A stretch of 64,000 nt of DNA from JALZAH01 sp051000755. Lineage in GTDB: Bacteria > Actinomycetota > Acidimicrobiia > Acidimicrobiales > Palsa-688. The position numbers and the translations under genes were made by a program. Of the stretch, positions 46,166-55,820 are shown piece after piece. The notes under the pieces are model-generated. The model did not search any database and was not told the DNA's origin. It saw only the letters and a program-made list of their open reading frames with translations. Positions within the stretch are counted from its first letter, which is position 1, and every line of letters begins with the position of its first letter. The DNA lies in contig JBPCNZ010000108.1 of assembly GCA_051000755.1 (NCBI GenBank), positions 1 to 64,000 on the forward strand, read 5' to 3'.

Positions 46166-48628
46166 GTGGCCATCGGAGCGGAGCCGACCGCCCGTGTGAG
46201 CATCCGGGTGCGGGGAACGGTGCAGGGTGTGGGGTTCCGGCCCTTCGTGTACCGCCACGCCCGGGCGCTGGCCCTGACCGGCTTCGTCCTCAACGACAAT
46301 GCCGGAGTCCTGATCGAGGTGGAGGGTTCGAGCGCCGGTATCGACGAGCTGTGCCGGTTGCTGACCGAGGAGCCGCCACCCCTGGCCGTGGTCTCGGGCA
46401 TCGAGGTCTCGCCCATGGCCGGCTCTGGCCAAGCGGGGAGGACATTCACCATCCTTTCCAGCGACGAGATCGGTGACGCCGCCACCCCCGTCAGCGTGGA
46501 TACCGCCACGTGCGAGGACTGCCTGGCCGAGATGGGCGATCCCGCCGACCACCGGTATCGCTACCCGTTCACCAACTGCACCAACTGCGGGCCGCGCTAC
46601 ACGATCGTGAGGTCCATCCCCTATGACCGGCCGGCCACGACCATGGCGGCCTTCGAGATGTGCCCGTCCTGCCGGAGCGAGTACGAGGACCCCGGCGACC
46701 GGAGGTTCCACGCCCAACCCAACGCCTGCCCGGCGTGCGGACCGACGCTGTCATTCCGTGACCTCACCAGGGCCGGCCCGACCCCCGGCGCAGACCCTCC
46801 CGGCGCAGACCCTCTTGGCACAGACCCCAGCGGCGCAGACCCCCTTGGCCCAGACGCTCTAGACGCGGCGATCGACGCCCTGCGGCGGGGCGCCATCCTG
46901 GCCGTCAAGGGTCTCGGAGGCTTCCATCTGGCCGTCGACGCCACCAACGCCACCGCGGTGGCCGAGCTGCGCCGTCGCAAGGTGCGCGACGACAAGCCGT
47001 TCGCGGTCATGGTGGCCGACCTGGCCGCCGCTGCGGAGGTGGGGGAGATCGATGCGGTGGCCGCCAGCGCCCTGACCTCCCACCGCCGGCCCATCGTGCT
47101 CGTGCCCAAGGCCCCGCCGGAGAGCCCCGGGCCGGCGCCCGAGGACGGGATCGGCCGGATCGCCGGCGGGGTGGCCCCGGGCCTGGGCGAGATCGGCCTG
47201 CTCCTGCCGTACACCCCTCTCCATCACCTGCTGCTCGAGGGCGTGGGGCGGCCCCTGGTCATGACCAGTGCCAACCGCAGCGACGAGCCCATCGCCCAGA
47301 GCGACACGGACGTCCTCGAGCGCCTCGGTGACCTGGTCGACGGGGTGGTGAGCCACGACCGCGGGATCCACATTCGCTGCGACGACTCCGTGGCTCGGGT
47401 TGCGGGAGGGCGGCTCCAGATGGTGCGGCGCTCCCGCGGCTACGCCCCAGCCCCGTTGCGCCTGGCCATCCCCGCGTCCGGTCACATCCTCGCCGTGGGC
47501 GCCGAGCTGAAGAACACCGTGGCGGTGGCCAAGGGCGACCTGGTGGTGGCCAGCCATCATCTCGGCGACCTGGAGCACCTGGCGACCTACCAGTCGTTCC
47601 GTCAGGCCGTCGACCACCTGTGCCACCTCTACGCCGTGACTCCCGCCGTGGTCGCCCACGACCTCCATCCCGAGTATCTCTCGACCAAGTTCGCCTACGA
47701 CCTCGGCCTGGACACCTGCGAAGTGCAGCATCACCACGCCCACCTGGCTGCCTGCCTCACCGAGCACGCCCACACCGGACCGGTCCTGGGCCTGATCTTC
47801 GATGGCCTCGGCATGGGCCCCGACGGGGTCCTGTGGGGCGGCGAGCTCCTCATTGCCGACCTGACCGGCTACCGCAGAGCAGGGCACCTGCTGACGGCGG
47901 CCCTGCCGGGGGGCGCCACCGCCATTCGCGAACCGTGGCGCATGGCGGTGTCCTGGGTGCACCGGGCTCTCGGCCCGGAGGTCGCCGCCCGGGTCGGCCG
48001 CGGCCTCGACGAGCGCTGGGCTGCCGTCCTGTCGCTGGTGGAGGCCGGGTCCCCGGTGGAGGCCGGGTCGCGGGTGGAGGCCGGGTCCTCGGCCGTGGCG
48101 GTGACGACCAGCATGGGACGGCTCTTCGACGCGGTGGCCGCCCTCGTCGGGGTGCGCCGGCGCATCACCTACGAGGGCCAGGCCGCCATCGAGCTGGAGG
48201 CCCTGGCCCGCCGGGTGCCGAGGGTCAACGCCCCGAGATACCCGGTGGAGCTCCGCCGCGAAAACGGGATCCTGGTCCTCGACCCGAGTCCTCTCGTCGC
48301 CGCCGTGGTGGCCGAGCGGGACCGAGGGGTCGCCCCCGAGGTCGTCGCCAGCGGATTCCACGAAGGTGTGGGTCGGGCCGCGGCGACGGCCGCCGCCGAC
48401 CTGGCGTCGGGGGCCGGGCTCGACACGGTCGCCCTCTCCGGCGGGGTGTTCCAGAACGCAAGGCTGACCGAGATCGTGACAAAAGAGCTGGTGGGAAGGG
48501 GTCTACAGTTGCTTGTCCACGAAGCGTTGCCCCCCAACGATGGCGGGATCAGCATCGGCCAGGCCGCTGTCGCGGCGGCCCGTCAGACGCTTGTTGAAGA
48601 GCCTCCGGAGGCGGCCCGCGGGACATAG
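46166..48628 (+). CDS. hypF: HypF, carbamoyltransferase
   Basis: 820 residues. Acylphosphatase domain (VRGTVQGVGFRPFVYRHA), two zinc fingers (CEDC/CTNC and CPSC/CPAC), YrdC-like domain (AAIDALRRGAILAVKGLGGFHLA, then RRRKVRDDKPFAVMVAD), and a Kae1-like carbamoyltransferase domain with HDLHPEYLSTKFA, QHHHAHLAACLTEH, LIFDGLGMGPDG and ALSGGVFQNARL. It transfers the carbamoyl group to HypE. Two low-complexity insertions (GADP repeats near 46785-46860 and VEAGS repeats at 48038-48091) are unusual. GTG start. The 92-base gap to the hydrogenase genes contains an inverted repeat. Confidence 0.96.
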   Translation: MAIGAEPTARVSIRVRGTVQGVGFRPFVYRHARALALTGFVLNDNAGVLIEVEGSSAGIDELCRLLTEEPPPLAVVSGIEVSPMAGSGQAGRTFTILSSDEIGDAATPVSVDTATCEDCLAEMGDPADHRYRYPFTNCTNCGPRYTIVRSIPYDRPATTMAAFEMCPSCRSEYEDPGDRRFHAQPNACPACGPTLSFRDLTRAGPTPGADPPGADPLGTDPSGADPLGPDALDAAIDALRRGAILAVKGLGGFHLAVDATNATAVAELRRRKVRDDKPFAVMVADLAAAAEVGEIDAVAASALTSHRRPIVLVPKAPPESPGPAPEDGIGRIAGGVAPGLGEIGLLLPYTPLHHLLLEGVGRPLVMTSANRSDEPIAQSDTDVLERLGDLVDGVVSHDRGIHIRCDDSVARVAGGRLQMVRRSRGYAPAPLRLAIPASGHILAVGAELKNTVAVAKGDLVVASHHLGDLEHLATYQSFRQAVDHLCHLYAVTPAVVAHDLHPEYLSTKFAYDLGLDTCEVQHHHAHLAACLTEHAHTGPVLGLIFDGLGMGPDGVLWGGELLIADLTGYRRAGHLLTAALPGGATAIREPWRMAVSWVHRALGPEVAARVGRGLDERWAAVLSLVEAGSPVEAGSRVEAGSSAVAVTTSMGRLFDAVAALVGVRRRITYEGQAAIELEALARRVPRVNAPRYPVELRRENGILVLDPSPLVAAVVAERDRGVAPEVVASGFHEGVGRAAATAAADLASGAGLDTVALSGGVFQNARLTEIVTKELVGRGLQLLVHEALPPNDGGISIGQAAVAAARQTLVEEPPEAARGT

Positions 48629-48636
48629 TGGAAAAA

Positions 48637-48656
48637 GCCACTCATTTACGAGTGGC
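48637..48656 (+). promoter_or_regulatory. Inverted repeat between hypF and the hydrogenase small-subunit gene
   Basis: GCCACTC-ATTTAC-GAGTGGC, a perfect 7-bp arm pair with a 6-base loop, beginning 9 bases after the hypF stop and ending 64 bases before the small-subunit GTG. It lacks a T tract. It could be an mRNA processing or stabilising hairpin that raises structural-gene expression, or a regulator site at an internal promoter. Confidence 0.5.
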
Positions 48657-48720
48657 CGCCGAGACGACAAGATTGAGGGGACAAGGCGCCGGGGGGCTGC
48701 CTACGGGAGGTTGTACAAAC

Positions 48721-49779
<1,059 letters not shown>

Positions 49780-49785
49780 AGCACG

Positions 49786-51579
49786 ATGGCGACCAAGACG
49801 AGCCCCAGCAGAGCGACCACCGATGCAAACGGACTGGTCGAGATGGCGTGGGACCCGATCACCCGCATCGTCGGAAGCCTTGGTATCTATACCAAGATCG
49901 ACTTCGGGCGAGGGAGGGTCGAGGAGTGTCACAGCACCTCTTCGATCTTCCGCGGCTACAGCATCTTCATGAAGGGCAAGGATCCCCGCGACGCCCACTT
50001 CATCACCAGCCGGATCTGCGGCATCTGCGGTGACAACCACGCCACGTGCTCCTGCTACGCGCAGAACATGGCCTACGGCGTGCGCCCGCCGGCCCTGGGC
50101 GAGACGATCGTCAACCTCGGCGAGGCCGCCGAGTTCATGTTCGACCACAACATCTTCCAGGAGAACCTGGTCGGGGTCGACTACTGCGAGAAGATGGTTG
50201 CCGAGACCAACCCCGGCGTGCTCGAGCAGGCCAACCGGACCGAAGCGCCGCACGCGGCAGACCACGGCTACCGGACCATCGGCGACATCATGCGGACCCT
50301 GAACCCGTTCACAGGTGAGTTCTACCGGGAGGCCCTGCAGGTCAGCCGGTACACCCGGGAGATGTTCTGCCTGATGGAGGGCCGCCACGTCCACCCCTCC
50401 ACGCTCTATCCGGGCGGGGTCGGGACGACCGCGACCATCCAGCTGTTCACCGACTACTACACCCGCCTCATGCGCTACGTCGAGTTCATGAAGCGGGTCG
50501 TGCCGATGCACGACGACCTGTTCGACTTCTTCTACGAGGCCATGCCCGGCTACGAAGAGGTGGGCAACCGCCGCATCCTCCTCGGGTGCTGGGGTGCCTT
50601 CCAGGACCCCGACGTGTGCAACTTCAAGTACGGGGACATGACGCGCTGGGGTCGGGCCATGGGCGTGACCCCCGGCGTCGTCGTCGACGGCAAGCTCGTC
50701 ACCAACGACCTCGTCGACATCAACCTGGGGATCCGGATCCTGCTCGGCAGCTCGTACTACGACAGCTGGGAGGGCCGGGAGATGTTCGTCACCCACGACC
50801 CCCTCGGCAACCCGGTGGACCGCAACCACCCCTGGAACCAGCACACCATCCCCCAGCCCCAGAAGCGGGACTTCGACGACAAGTACAGCTGGGTCATGTC
50901 GCCCCGGTGGTTCGACGGCCAGGATCATCTGGCCCTCGACACCGGTGGCGGTCCCCTGGCCCGCCTGTGGTCGACCGCCCTGTCGGGCCTGGTCAACACC
51001 GACCACGTCAAGGCCACGGGCAACAGCGTCATCTTCAATCTGCCCAAGTCGGCCCTGAAGCCGGCGGTGACGATGGAGTGGAAGATTCCGCAGTGGGCCA
51101 ACACCATCGAGCGGAACCGGGCCCGCACCTACTTCCAGGCCTACGCGGCGGCCGCCGCTCTCGACTTCATCGAGGTGGCACTGGCCGAGGTGCGAGCGGG
51201 CCACACCAAGACGTGGGAGCCGTTCGAGGTCCCCGACGAAGGCATCGGTTGCGGTTTCACCGAGGCTGTGCGGGGCGTGCTCTCCCATCACATGGTGATC
51301 AAGGGGGGCAAGATCGCCAACTACCACCCGTACCCGCCGAACCCGTGGAACGCCAACCCGCGCGACATCTACGGGACACCCGGGCCCTACGAGGACGCCG
51401 TCCAGGGCTGCCCCATCTTCGAGGAGAACACCCTGGACAACTTCAAGGGCATCGACATCATGCGCACGGTCCGCAGCTTCGATCCGTGCCTGCCCTGCGG
51501 CGTCCACATGTACCTCGGCAAGGGCAAGGTGCTCAAGAAGATGCACTCGCCCACCGGGCTCAGCGACCCACTCGGCTGA
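49786..51579 (+). CDS. hhyL: [NiFe] hydrogenase large subunit, group 1h-like
   Basis: 597 residues bearing the NiFe active site. N-terminal L1 motif RICGICGDNH (Cys78, Cys81) and C-terminal L2 motif DPCLPCGVH (Cys568, Cys571). The sequence continues 23 residues beyond His574, the usual maturation cleavage site, and a cognate protease gene lies downstream. ATG 49786 follows GTGGAGGT. It catalyses H2 oxidation, in group 1h at sub-atmospheric H2, supporting survival on trace H2. This group assignment is from motif similarity, not a phylogeny. Confidence 0.96.
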   Translation: MATKTSPSRATTDANGLVEMAWDPITRIVGSLGIYTKIDFGRGRVEECHSTSSIFRGYSIFMKGKDPRDAHFITSRICGICGDNHATCSCYAQNMAYGVRPPALGETIVNLGEAAEFMFDHNIFQENLVGVDYCEKMVAETNPGVLEQANRTEAPHAADHGYRTIGDIMRTLNPFTGEFYREALQVSRYTREMFCLMEGRHVHPSTLYPGGVGTTATIQLFTDYYTRLMRYVEFMKRVVPMHDDLFDFFYEAMPGYEEVGNRRILLGCWGAFQDPDVCNFKYGDMTRWGRAMGVTPGVVVDGKLVTNDLVDINLGIRILLGSSYYDSWEGREMFVTHDPLGNPVDRNHPWNQHTIPQPQKRDFDDKYSWVMSPRWFDGQDHLALDTGGGPLARLWSTALSGLVNTDHVKATGNSVIFNLPKSALKPAVTMEWKIPQWANTIERNRARTYFQAYAAAAALDFIEVALAEVRAGHTKTWEPFEVPDEGIGCGFTEAVRGVLSHHMVIKGGKIANYHPYPPNPWNANPRDIYGTPGPYEDAVQGCPIFEENTLDNFKGIDIMRTVRSFDPCLPCGVHMYLGKGKVLKKMHSPTGLSDPLG

Positions 51580-51583
51580 CGAG

Positions 51584-52153
51584 GTGATACGTCCAACCAC
51601 CGCTGGTGAGCGGATCGAGCAGCTGCTCGATCAGTTGGCGGCGACCGGGGAAAGCCCTGCCCGGGATTTCGCCGAGGAGCTCCTCCGTGCTGTCAGTGAC
51701 CTCTACGGTTCGGGCTTGGCCCGGATCGTGGAGATCACGTCGGAGGTCGCCCCCGAGGTGATGCGCCAACTTGTCGACGACGATCTGGTGTCGGGTCTGC
51801 TGTCGCTGCACGATCTGCACCCCGACGGCCTGTCGGTCCGGGTCAACGCCGCCCTCGACTCCGTGCGGCCGATGCTCGGCCAGCACGGAGGCGACGTGGA
51901 GCTGCTCGGGATCGACGAGGGGGCGGGGGCTGTGCAACTGCGGCTCCTCGGTAGCTGCGACGGCTGCCCCTCGTCCTCGGCGACCCTCAAGGGGGCCATC
52001 GAGGTCGCTCTCGCCCAATATGCACCCGAGATCGTCGTCTTGGATGTGGAGTTGCCCGAGCCGGTGGAGACCCCCGGTACGCCGATCCTCCTCGGCACCA
52101 AGCCCGTCTATGACTCCTGCCCGTCTGAGTCGGCCCAGGAGTCCGTGTCGTGA
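51584..52153 (+). CDS. NifU-like (C-terminal domain) protein of the hydrogenase operon
   Basis: 189 residues. The N-terminal 90 are helical and of no recognised family; the C-terminal part is a NifU scaffold domain: LGQHGGDVELLGIDEGAGAV, then SCDGCPSSSATL with cluster-binding Cys125 and Cys128. NifU domains bind transient FeS clusters, so it may supply or transfer clusters to the hydrogenase or act as an electron carrier. GTG start 4 bases after the large subunit; stop overlaps the next gene. Confidence 0.88.
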   Translation: MIRPTTAGERIEQLLDQLAATGESPARDFAEELLRAVSDLYGSGLARIVEITSEVAPEVMRQLVDDDLVSGLLSLHDLHPDGLSVRVNAALDSVRPMLGQHGGDVELLGIDEGAGAVQLRLLGSCDGCPSSSATLKGAIEVALAQYAPEIVVLDVELPEPVETPGTPILLGTKPVYDSCPSESAQESVS

Positions 52154-52878
52154 CCGATCCGCTGGCCGTCCTGCAACGCATCAGAGCCGGGCGGCCGGCT
52201 CCGGTCCCATCGACCGAGAGTGAGGTCTGCGACCTCTGCGCGGAGCCCATCAGCGACACCCACAGCCATCTGGTGGACGTCGTCAGCCGGACCCTGAAGT
52301 GCGCCTGCTACGGGTGCTCCATGCTCTTCACCACGCCCGGTGCCGGAGGGGGTCACTTCCGCACCGTGCCCGACCGCTACCTTGCCTTTCCCGATTTTGA
52401 CCTGACGCCGGCCCGATGGGACGCACTGCAGATCCCGGTGGGGGTGGCGTTCTTCTTTCTCAACTCCGAGCTTGATCGGGTGGCAGCCTTCTATCCCGGT
52501 CCGGCCGGTGCCACCGAGTCGCTCCTGTCGCTCGAGACATGGAACGAGATCGTGGCGGCCCAGCCCACCTTGGCCACACTCGAGCCCGACGTGGAGGCTT
52601 TTCTCGTCCGGGTCGGCAACGGCCCGGGTGCGGTGACGTCGTCGGGTACCTCGGCCGGGGCCGGTAGGCCCGAGTGCTATCTGGTCCCGATCGACGCCTG
52701 TTACGACCTGGTAGGCCGCCTCCGGAAGTTGTGGCGTGGCTTTGACGGAGGCAGCGAGGCCCGTGCGGCGCTCGACGAGTTCTTCGAGGAGGTGGCCGCA
52801 AAGGCCCGCCCGGCCCGACCGGGCGACGCTTCTCCTTCCGGGGTCTCGGACTTCGAGTGGGGTGACCGGGTCGGATGA
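52150..52878 (+). CDS. DUF5947 family protein
   Basis: 242 residues. A Cys/His cluster near the N-terminus, VCDLCAEPISDTHSHLVD...LKCACYGCSMLF (Cys27, 30, 51, 53, 56 and His38/40), suggests zinc or FeS binding and matches DUF5947, then a mixed alpha/beta body with IPVGVAFFFLN and WRGFDGGSEARAALDEFF at the C-terminus. It overlaps both neighbours. DUF5947 occurs beside hydrogenases of this group as far as I recall; the role is unknown. Confidence 0.8.
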   Translation: MTDPLAVLQRIRAGRPAPVPSTESEVCDLCAEPISDTHSHLVDVVSRTLKCACYGCSMLFTTPGAGGGHFRTVPDRYLAFPDFDLTPARWDALQIPVGVAFFFLNSELDRVAAFYPGPAGATESLLSLETWNEIVAAQPTLATLEPDVEAFLVRVGNGPGAVTSSGTSAGAGRPECYLVPIDACYDLVGRLRKLWRGFDGGSEARAALDEFFEEVAAKARPARPGDASPSGVSDFEWGDRVG

Positions 52879-53513
52879 CCGCGCTGTCCTTTGAACCGAT
52901 CGGCGCCCGGCTCGAGCCCTACGCCGCCGTCCCCACCCTGATGCTGCGCCTGCGCATCACCGAGGCCGATGGGCGTCCGGTGCACGCGCTGGTCCTGCGC
53001 TGCCAGATCATGATCGAACCTCAACGGCGCGTCTACCAGCCTGCCGAGGAGGAGCGCCTGGTCGAGATGTTCGGCGAGACCCCCCGGTGGGGTGAGACCC
53101 TTCGGCCCTTCCTCTGGACCCACGCCTCCGCCACCGTCAGCGGCTTCACCGGGCAGACGGAGATCGACCTGCCGGTTACCTGCACCTACGACTTCGAGGT
53201 GGCGGGGGCCAAGTTCCTCCATTCCCTCGACGGTGGCGAGATCTTCCTGAACCTGCTGTTCGCGGGGACGATGTTCACCAAGGGCAGCGCCGGCTTCACC
53301 GCCGAGCCGGTGGCCTGGAACGAGGACGCCTCGTTCCGCCTGTCGGTGCAGACCTGGCGGGACGTCATGGACCACTATTTCCCCGGCGGGGGATGGCTGC
53401 GGCTCAACCGCCAGACGATCGACGCCCTCCAGCACTACAAGGTGACCCGCGCTTTCCATACCTGGGAGGACGCCTTCGAGCAGCTGCTGAAAGAAGCGGG
53501 GCAGGATACGTGA
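52875..53513 (+). CDS. DUF6084 family protein
   Basis: 212 residues, beta-rich, starting TALSFEPIGARLEPYAAVPTLMLRLRI and containing VHALVLRCQIMIEPQRRVY, PFLWTHASATVSGF, FLNLLFAGTMFTK and the end FHTWEDAFEQLLKEA. No catalytic motif is visible. It matches DUF6084 from memory. ATGA overlap with the preceding gene, GTGA with the next. It is probably a hydrogenase assembly or interaction factor. Confidence 0.75.
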   Translation: MTALSFEPIGARLEPYAAVPTLMLRLRITEADGRPVHALVLRCQIMIEPQRRVYQPAEEERLVEMFGETPRWGETLRPFLWTHASATVSGFTGQTEIDLPVTCTYDFEVAGAKFLHSLDGGEIFLNLLFAGTMFTKGSAGFTAEPVAWNEDASFRLSVQTWRDVMDHYFPGGGWLRLNRQTIDALQHYKVTRAFHTWEDAFEQLLKEAGQDT

Positions 53514-55096
53514 CCATGCAACCGGATCTGACCCCCGGTGCCGACACGCGACGCGAGCCTTTCGCCGCGGCCCGTTCTGTGGCCGACACCGTCCTCTACG
53601 AGGGCTATGTCCTCTATCCGTATCGGGCGTCAGCGCGCAAGAACCAGCTCCGATGGCAGTTCGGCGTCCTCGTGCCCCTGCCGTGCGCCGATGTCGACGG
53701 TCCGGAGCGGGCCTTCAACCGCACCGAGGTCATCGTCGCTCCCGGTTCCGAGCCGACCCTGGACGTGAGGGTGCGCTGCCTGCAGGTCCAGCGGCGTTCG
53801 GTGGAGGCGTCGGTCTCCGACGGCGGGTTCGTCGCCGCCGAGTCGGTGGTGGTCGACGGGACACCCCTGAGCGCATGGGACGAGGCCCTGGACCACGAGA
53901 TCGATGTGAGCGGGGTGGCCCTGCGCTCGCTCGTCGGCAAACCGCTCACAGTCCCTATCGAGTTGGCGGACAGCGATGGCAGCGAGTTGCTGCGCGACGC
54001 CGCCGGGGCCACGGTCGGGCGGGTCCGCCGCCACGCCGAAGCGGTGAGCGGCTCCGTGGTCCTCGAGGCCACCTGGGTCACCGCCGAGCCGGGCCCCGAA
54101 GGCGGGCCGAGGTCGGGAGACGGGCCGGCCGGTGCCCTGCGGGTCTCGGTGAAAGTGGCCAACCTGACGCCGTGGCCGCCCGCCGGCGGAGAGCAGAGTG
54201 GTGCCCGCGAGACGGTCATGCGCTACTCGCTGGTCGCTGCCCACACCCTTCTCGCCATCGACGATGGCACCTTCATCTCCTCCGTCGACCCGCCCGAGGA
54301 GCATCGCCAGGCCGTGGCCGACTGCACCAACGAAGGCACCTTCCCGGTGCTCGTCGGCGGGATGTCGTCCAGCCAGTCGGAAAGGTTGGTCCTGGCCTCG
54401 CCGATCATCCTCTACGACCATCCGGCCATCGCCCCCGAGAGCGAAGGGGACCTCTGCGACGCCACGGAGATCGACGAGATCCTGGCCCTGCGGGTTCTGA
54501 CGCTCACCGACGAGGAGAAGTCCGAAGCCCGGGCTACCGATCCCCGATCGGCGGCGATCATTGACCGGTGCGACTCCATGACCCCCGACGCCTGGTCGCT
54601 GTTGCACGGCACGTTCCGCCCCATCGGGGAGGAGTTGGACCCGGCGGTCACGAGCGACTTCGACGACATCGTGGGCCTCCACATGTCCTCCCTCGATCTG
54701 CCCTCGTCCTTCGACCTGCCGGCGTCCCTGGAGTGGGGCACGCCCGCCGTTGGTGAGCCCACCGTCAACGAGGGCGGTGAGGCGCCCTGGTGGGACCCGG
54801 GCGTGGACGGCGCCGTCAATCCCTGGACCGACACCCTCATGGTCCTCGGTGTCGAGGTATCCAAGGGGACGAAGGTTCGCCTGGCTCCCAACCGCCGAGC
54901 CGATGCGCACGATCTGTTCAGCGCCGGCCGCGTGGCGACGGTGGCGGGCGTGTTCAACGACGTCGACGGTGACCAGCACGTGGCGGTCATCCTCGACGAC
55001 GACCCGGCCAAGGACATGTATGCCTTGCAGGGTCGGTTCATGTATTTCGCGCCCGACGAGGTCATTCCGGTGAATGACGACGGGGAGGAGCGGTGA
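53510..55096 (+). CDS. Uncharacterised 528-residue protein of the hydrogenase operon
   Basis: Starts with GTG 53510 overlapping the previous stop (ATG 53516 is possible). The N-terminal half has VLYEGYVLYPYRASARKNQLRWQFG and RTEVIVAPGSEPTLDVRVRCLQVQRR; central parts contain RYSLVAAHTLLAIDDGTFISS and the C-terminus a barrel-like segment (KGTKVRLAPNRRADAHDLF, VAVILDDDPAKDMYALQGRFMYFAPDEV). I do not recognise a named family. Proteins with this start (YEGYVLYPYR) sit in other hydrogenase operons in my memory. Cytoplasmic. Function unknown. Confidence 0.8.
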   Translation: MTMQPDLTPGADTRREPFAAARSVADTVLYEGYVLYPYRASARKNQLRWQFGVLVPLPCADVDGPERAFNRTEVIVAPGSEPTLDVRVRCLQVQRRSVEASVSDGGFVAAESVVVDGTPLSAWDEALDHEIDVSGVALRSLVGKPLTVPIELADSDGSELLRDAAGATVGRVRRHAEAVSGSVVLEATWVTAEPGPEGGPRSGDGPAGALRVSVKVANLTPWPPAGGEQSGARETVMRYSLVAAHTLLAIDDGTFISSVDPPEEHRQAVADCTNEGTFPVLVGGMSSSQSERLVLASPIILYDHPAIAPESEGDLCDATEIDEILALRVLTLTDEEKSEARATDPRSAAIIDRCDSMTPDAWSLLHGTFRPIGEELDPAVTSDFDDIVGLHMSSLDLPSSFDLPASLEWGTPAVGEPTVNEGGEAPWWDPGVDGAVNPWTDTLMVLGVEVSKGTKVRLAPNRRADAHDLFSAGRVATVAGVFNDVDGDQHVAVILDDDPAKDMYALQGRFMYFAPDEVIPVNDDGEER

Positions 55097-55611
55097 CCGC
55101 CGTCGAGGCGACGGAGCATCCCCGCCCGGACGTGCTCGTGGCCGGGATCGGCAACATCTTCTTCGGTGACGACGGCTTCGGTGTCGAGGTGGCCAACCGG
55201 CTCAAGGCCCGGCCCCCTCGGAGCGGGGTGCGCGTCGTCGAGTTCGGCATCCGCAGCCTCCACCTTGCCTACGAGCTCCTGGACGGCTACGACACCCTGG
55301 TCCTGATCGACGCCATCTCCATCGGTGAGCCGCCGGGCACGGTGGCCGTGGTCGAGCCCGACCGCAGCGCCACCGATGCGCCGTCCCTTGACGCCCATAC
55401 GATGAATCCCGAAGCGGTGCTGGGAATGCTCGACAACCTCGGCGGCGAGGTCCGTAGAGTGTTGGTCGTGGGGTGTCAGCCCGCGGTGATCAGCGAGACC
55501 ATGGGCCTTTCCTCGCCCGTGGCCGACGCCGTGGAACAAGCTGTCCACGTGGTGGACGAACTGTTGGATGAGTTGATGGCCGAAACCGAAATCAAGAAGG
55601 AGACAGGCTGA
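55093..55611 (+). CDS. Hydrogenase maturation protease (HybD/HycI family)
   Basis: 172 residues. The GIGNIFFGDDGFGVEVANRL motif (residues 18-37) is the HybD/HycI signature; Asp in LIDAIS and His in LDAHTMNPE are the other Ni-sensing ligands. It cleaves the large-subunit C-terminal extension after His574 once nickel is in place. GTG overlaps the previous stop; its own stop overlaps the next ATG by one base. Confidence 0.92.
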   Translation: MTAVEATEHPRPDVLVAGIGNIFFGDDGFGVEVANRLKARPPRSGVRVVEFGIRSLHLAYELLDGYDTLVLIDAISIGEPPGTVAVVEPDRSATDAPSLDAHTMNPEAVLGMLDNLGGEVRRVLVVGCQPAVISETMGLSSPVADAVEQAVHVVDELLDELMAETEIKKETG

Positions 55612-55715
55612 TGAAGCGATTCTTTACGCTGGTGTTGTTCCTTGGGACGGTGGGAGGGGCTGCCTACAAGTCGGCACCCGATCTGGCCCGCTATCTCAAG
55701 ATCCGGAGCATGTAG
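55611..55715 (+). CDS. Short single-TM peptide (DUF6893-like) in the hydrogenase operon
   Basis: 34 residues: MKRFFTLVLFLGTVGGAAY then KSAPDLARYLKIRSM. A basic N-terminus, one hydrophobic helix, and a conserved-looking PDLARYLKIRSM tail place it in the DUF6893 type of small actinobacterial membrane peptides. Its ATG shares a base with the protease stop. It probably anchors or docks the hydrogenase to the membrane, which would explain the absence of other anchors. That is inference. Confidence 0.75.
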   Translation: MKRFFTLVLFLGTVGGAAYKSAPDLARYLKIRSM

Positions 55716-55721
55716 CCGAAT

Positions 55722-55765
55722 CCCGAGCTCGGGCGCTGCAGGACTTGGTTTTTCTGCAGGCGCCC
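55722..55765 (+). other. Structured hairpin region between the small peptide gene and hypC
   Basis: CCCGAGCTCGGG (55722-55733) is a perfect 12-base palindrome, and the overlapping GGGCGCTGCAG (55731-55741) pairs with CTGCAGGCGCCC (55754-55765) with one bulged G around a GACTTGGTTTTT loop. It may terminate, attenuate or process the mRNA before hypCD; there is no T-run after the stem, so a classic terminator is doubtful. Confidence 0.45.
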
Positions 55766-55820
55766 GACGCTCAGCTGGCACCAATCGAAGACCGAACAAC
55801 CGAACGAAGGGAGGCGCGTC

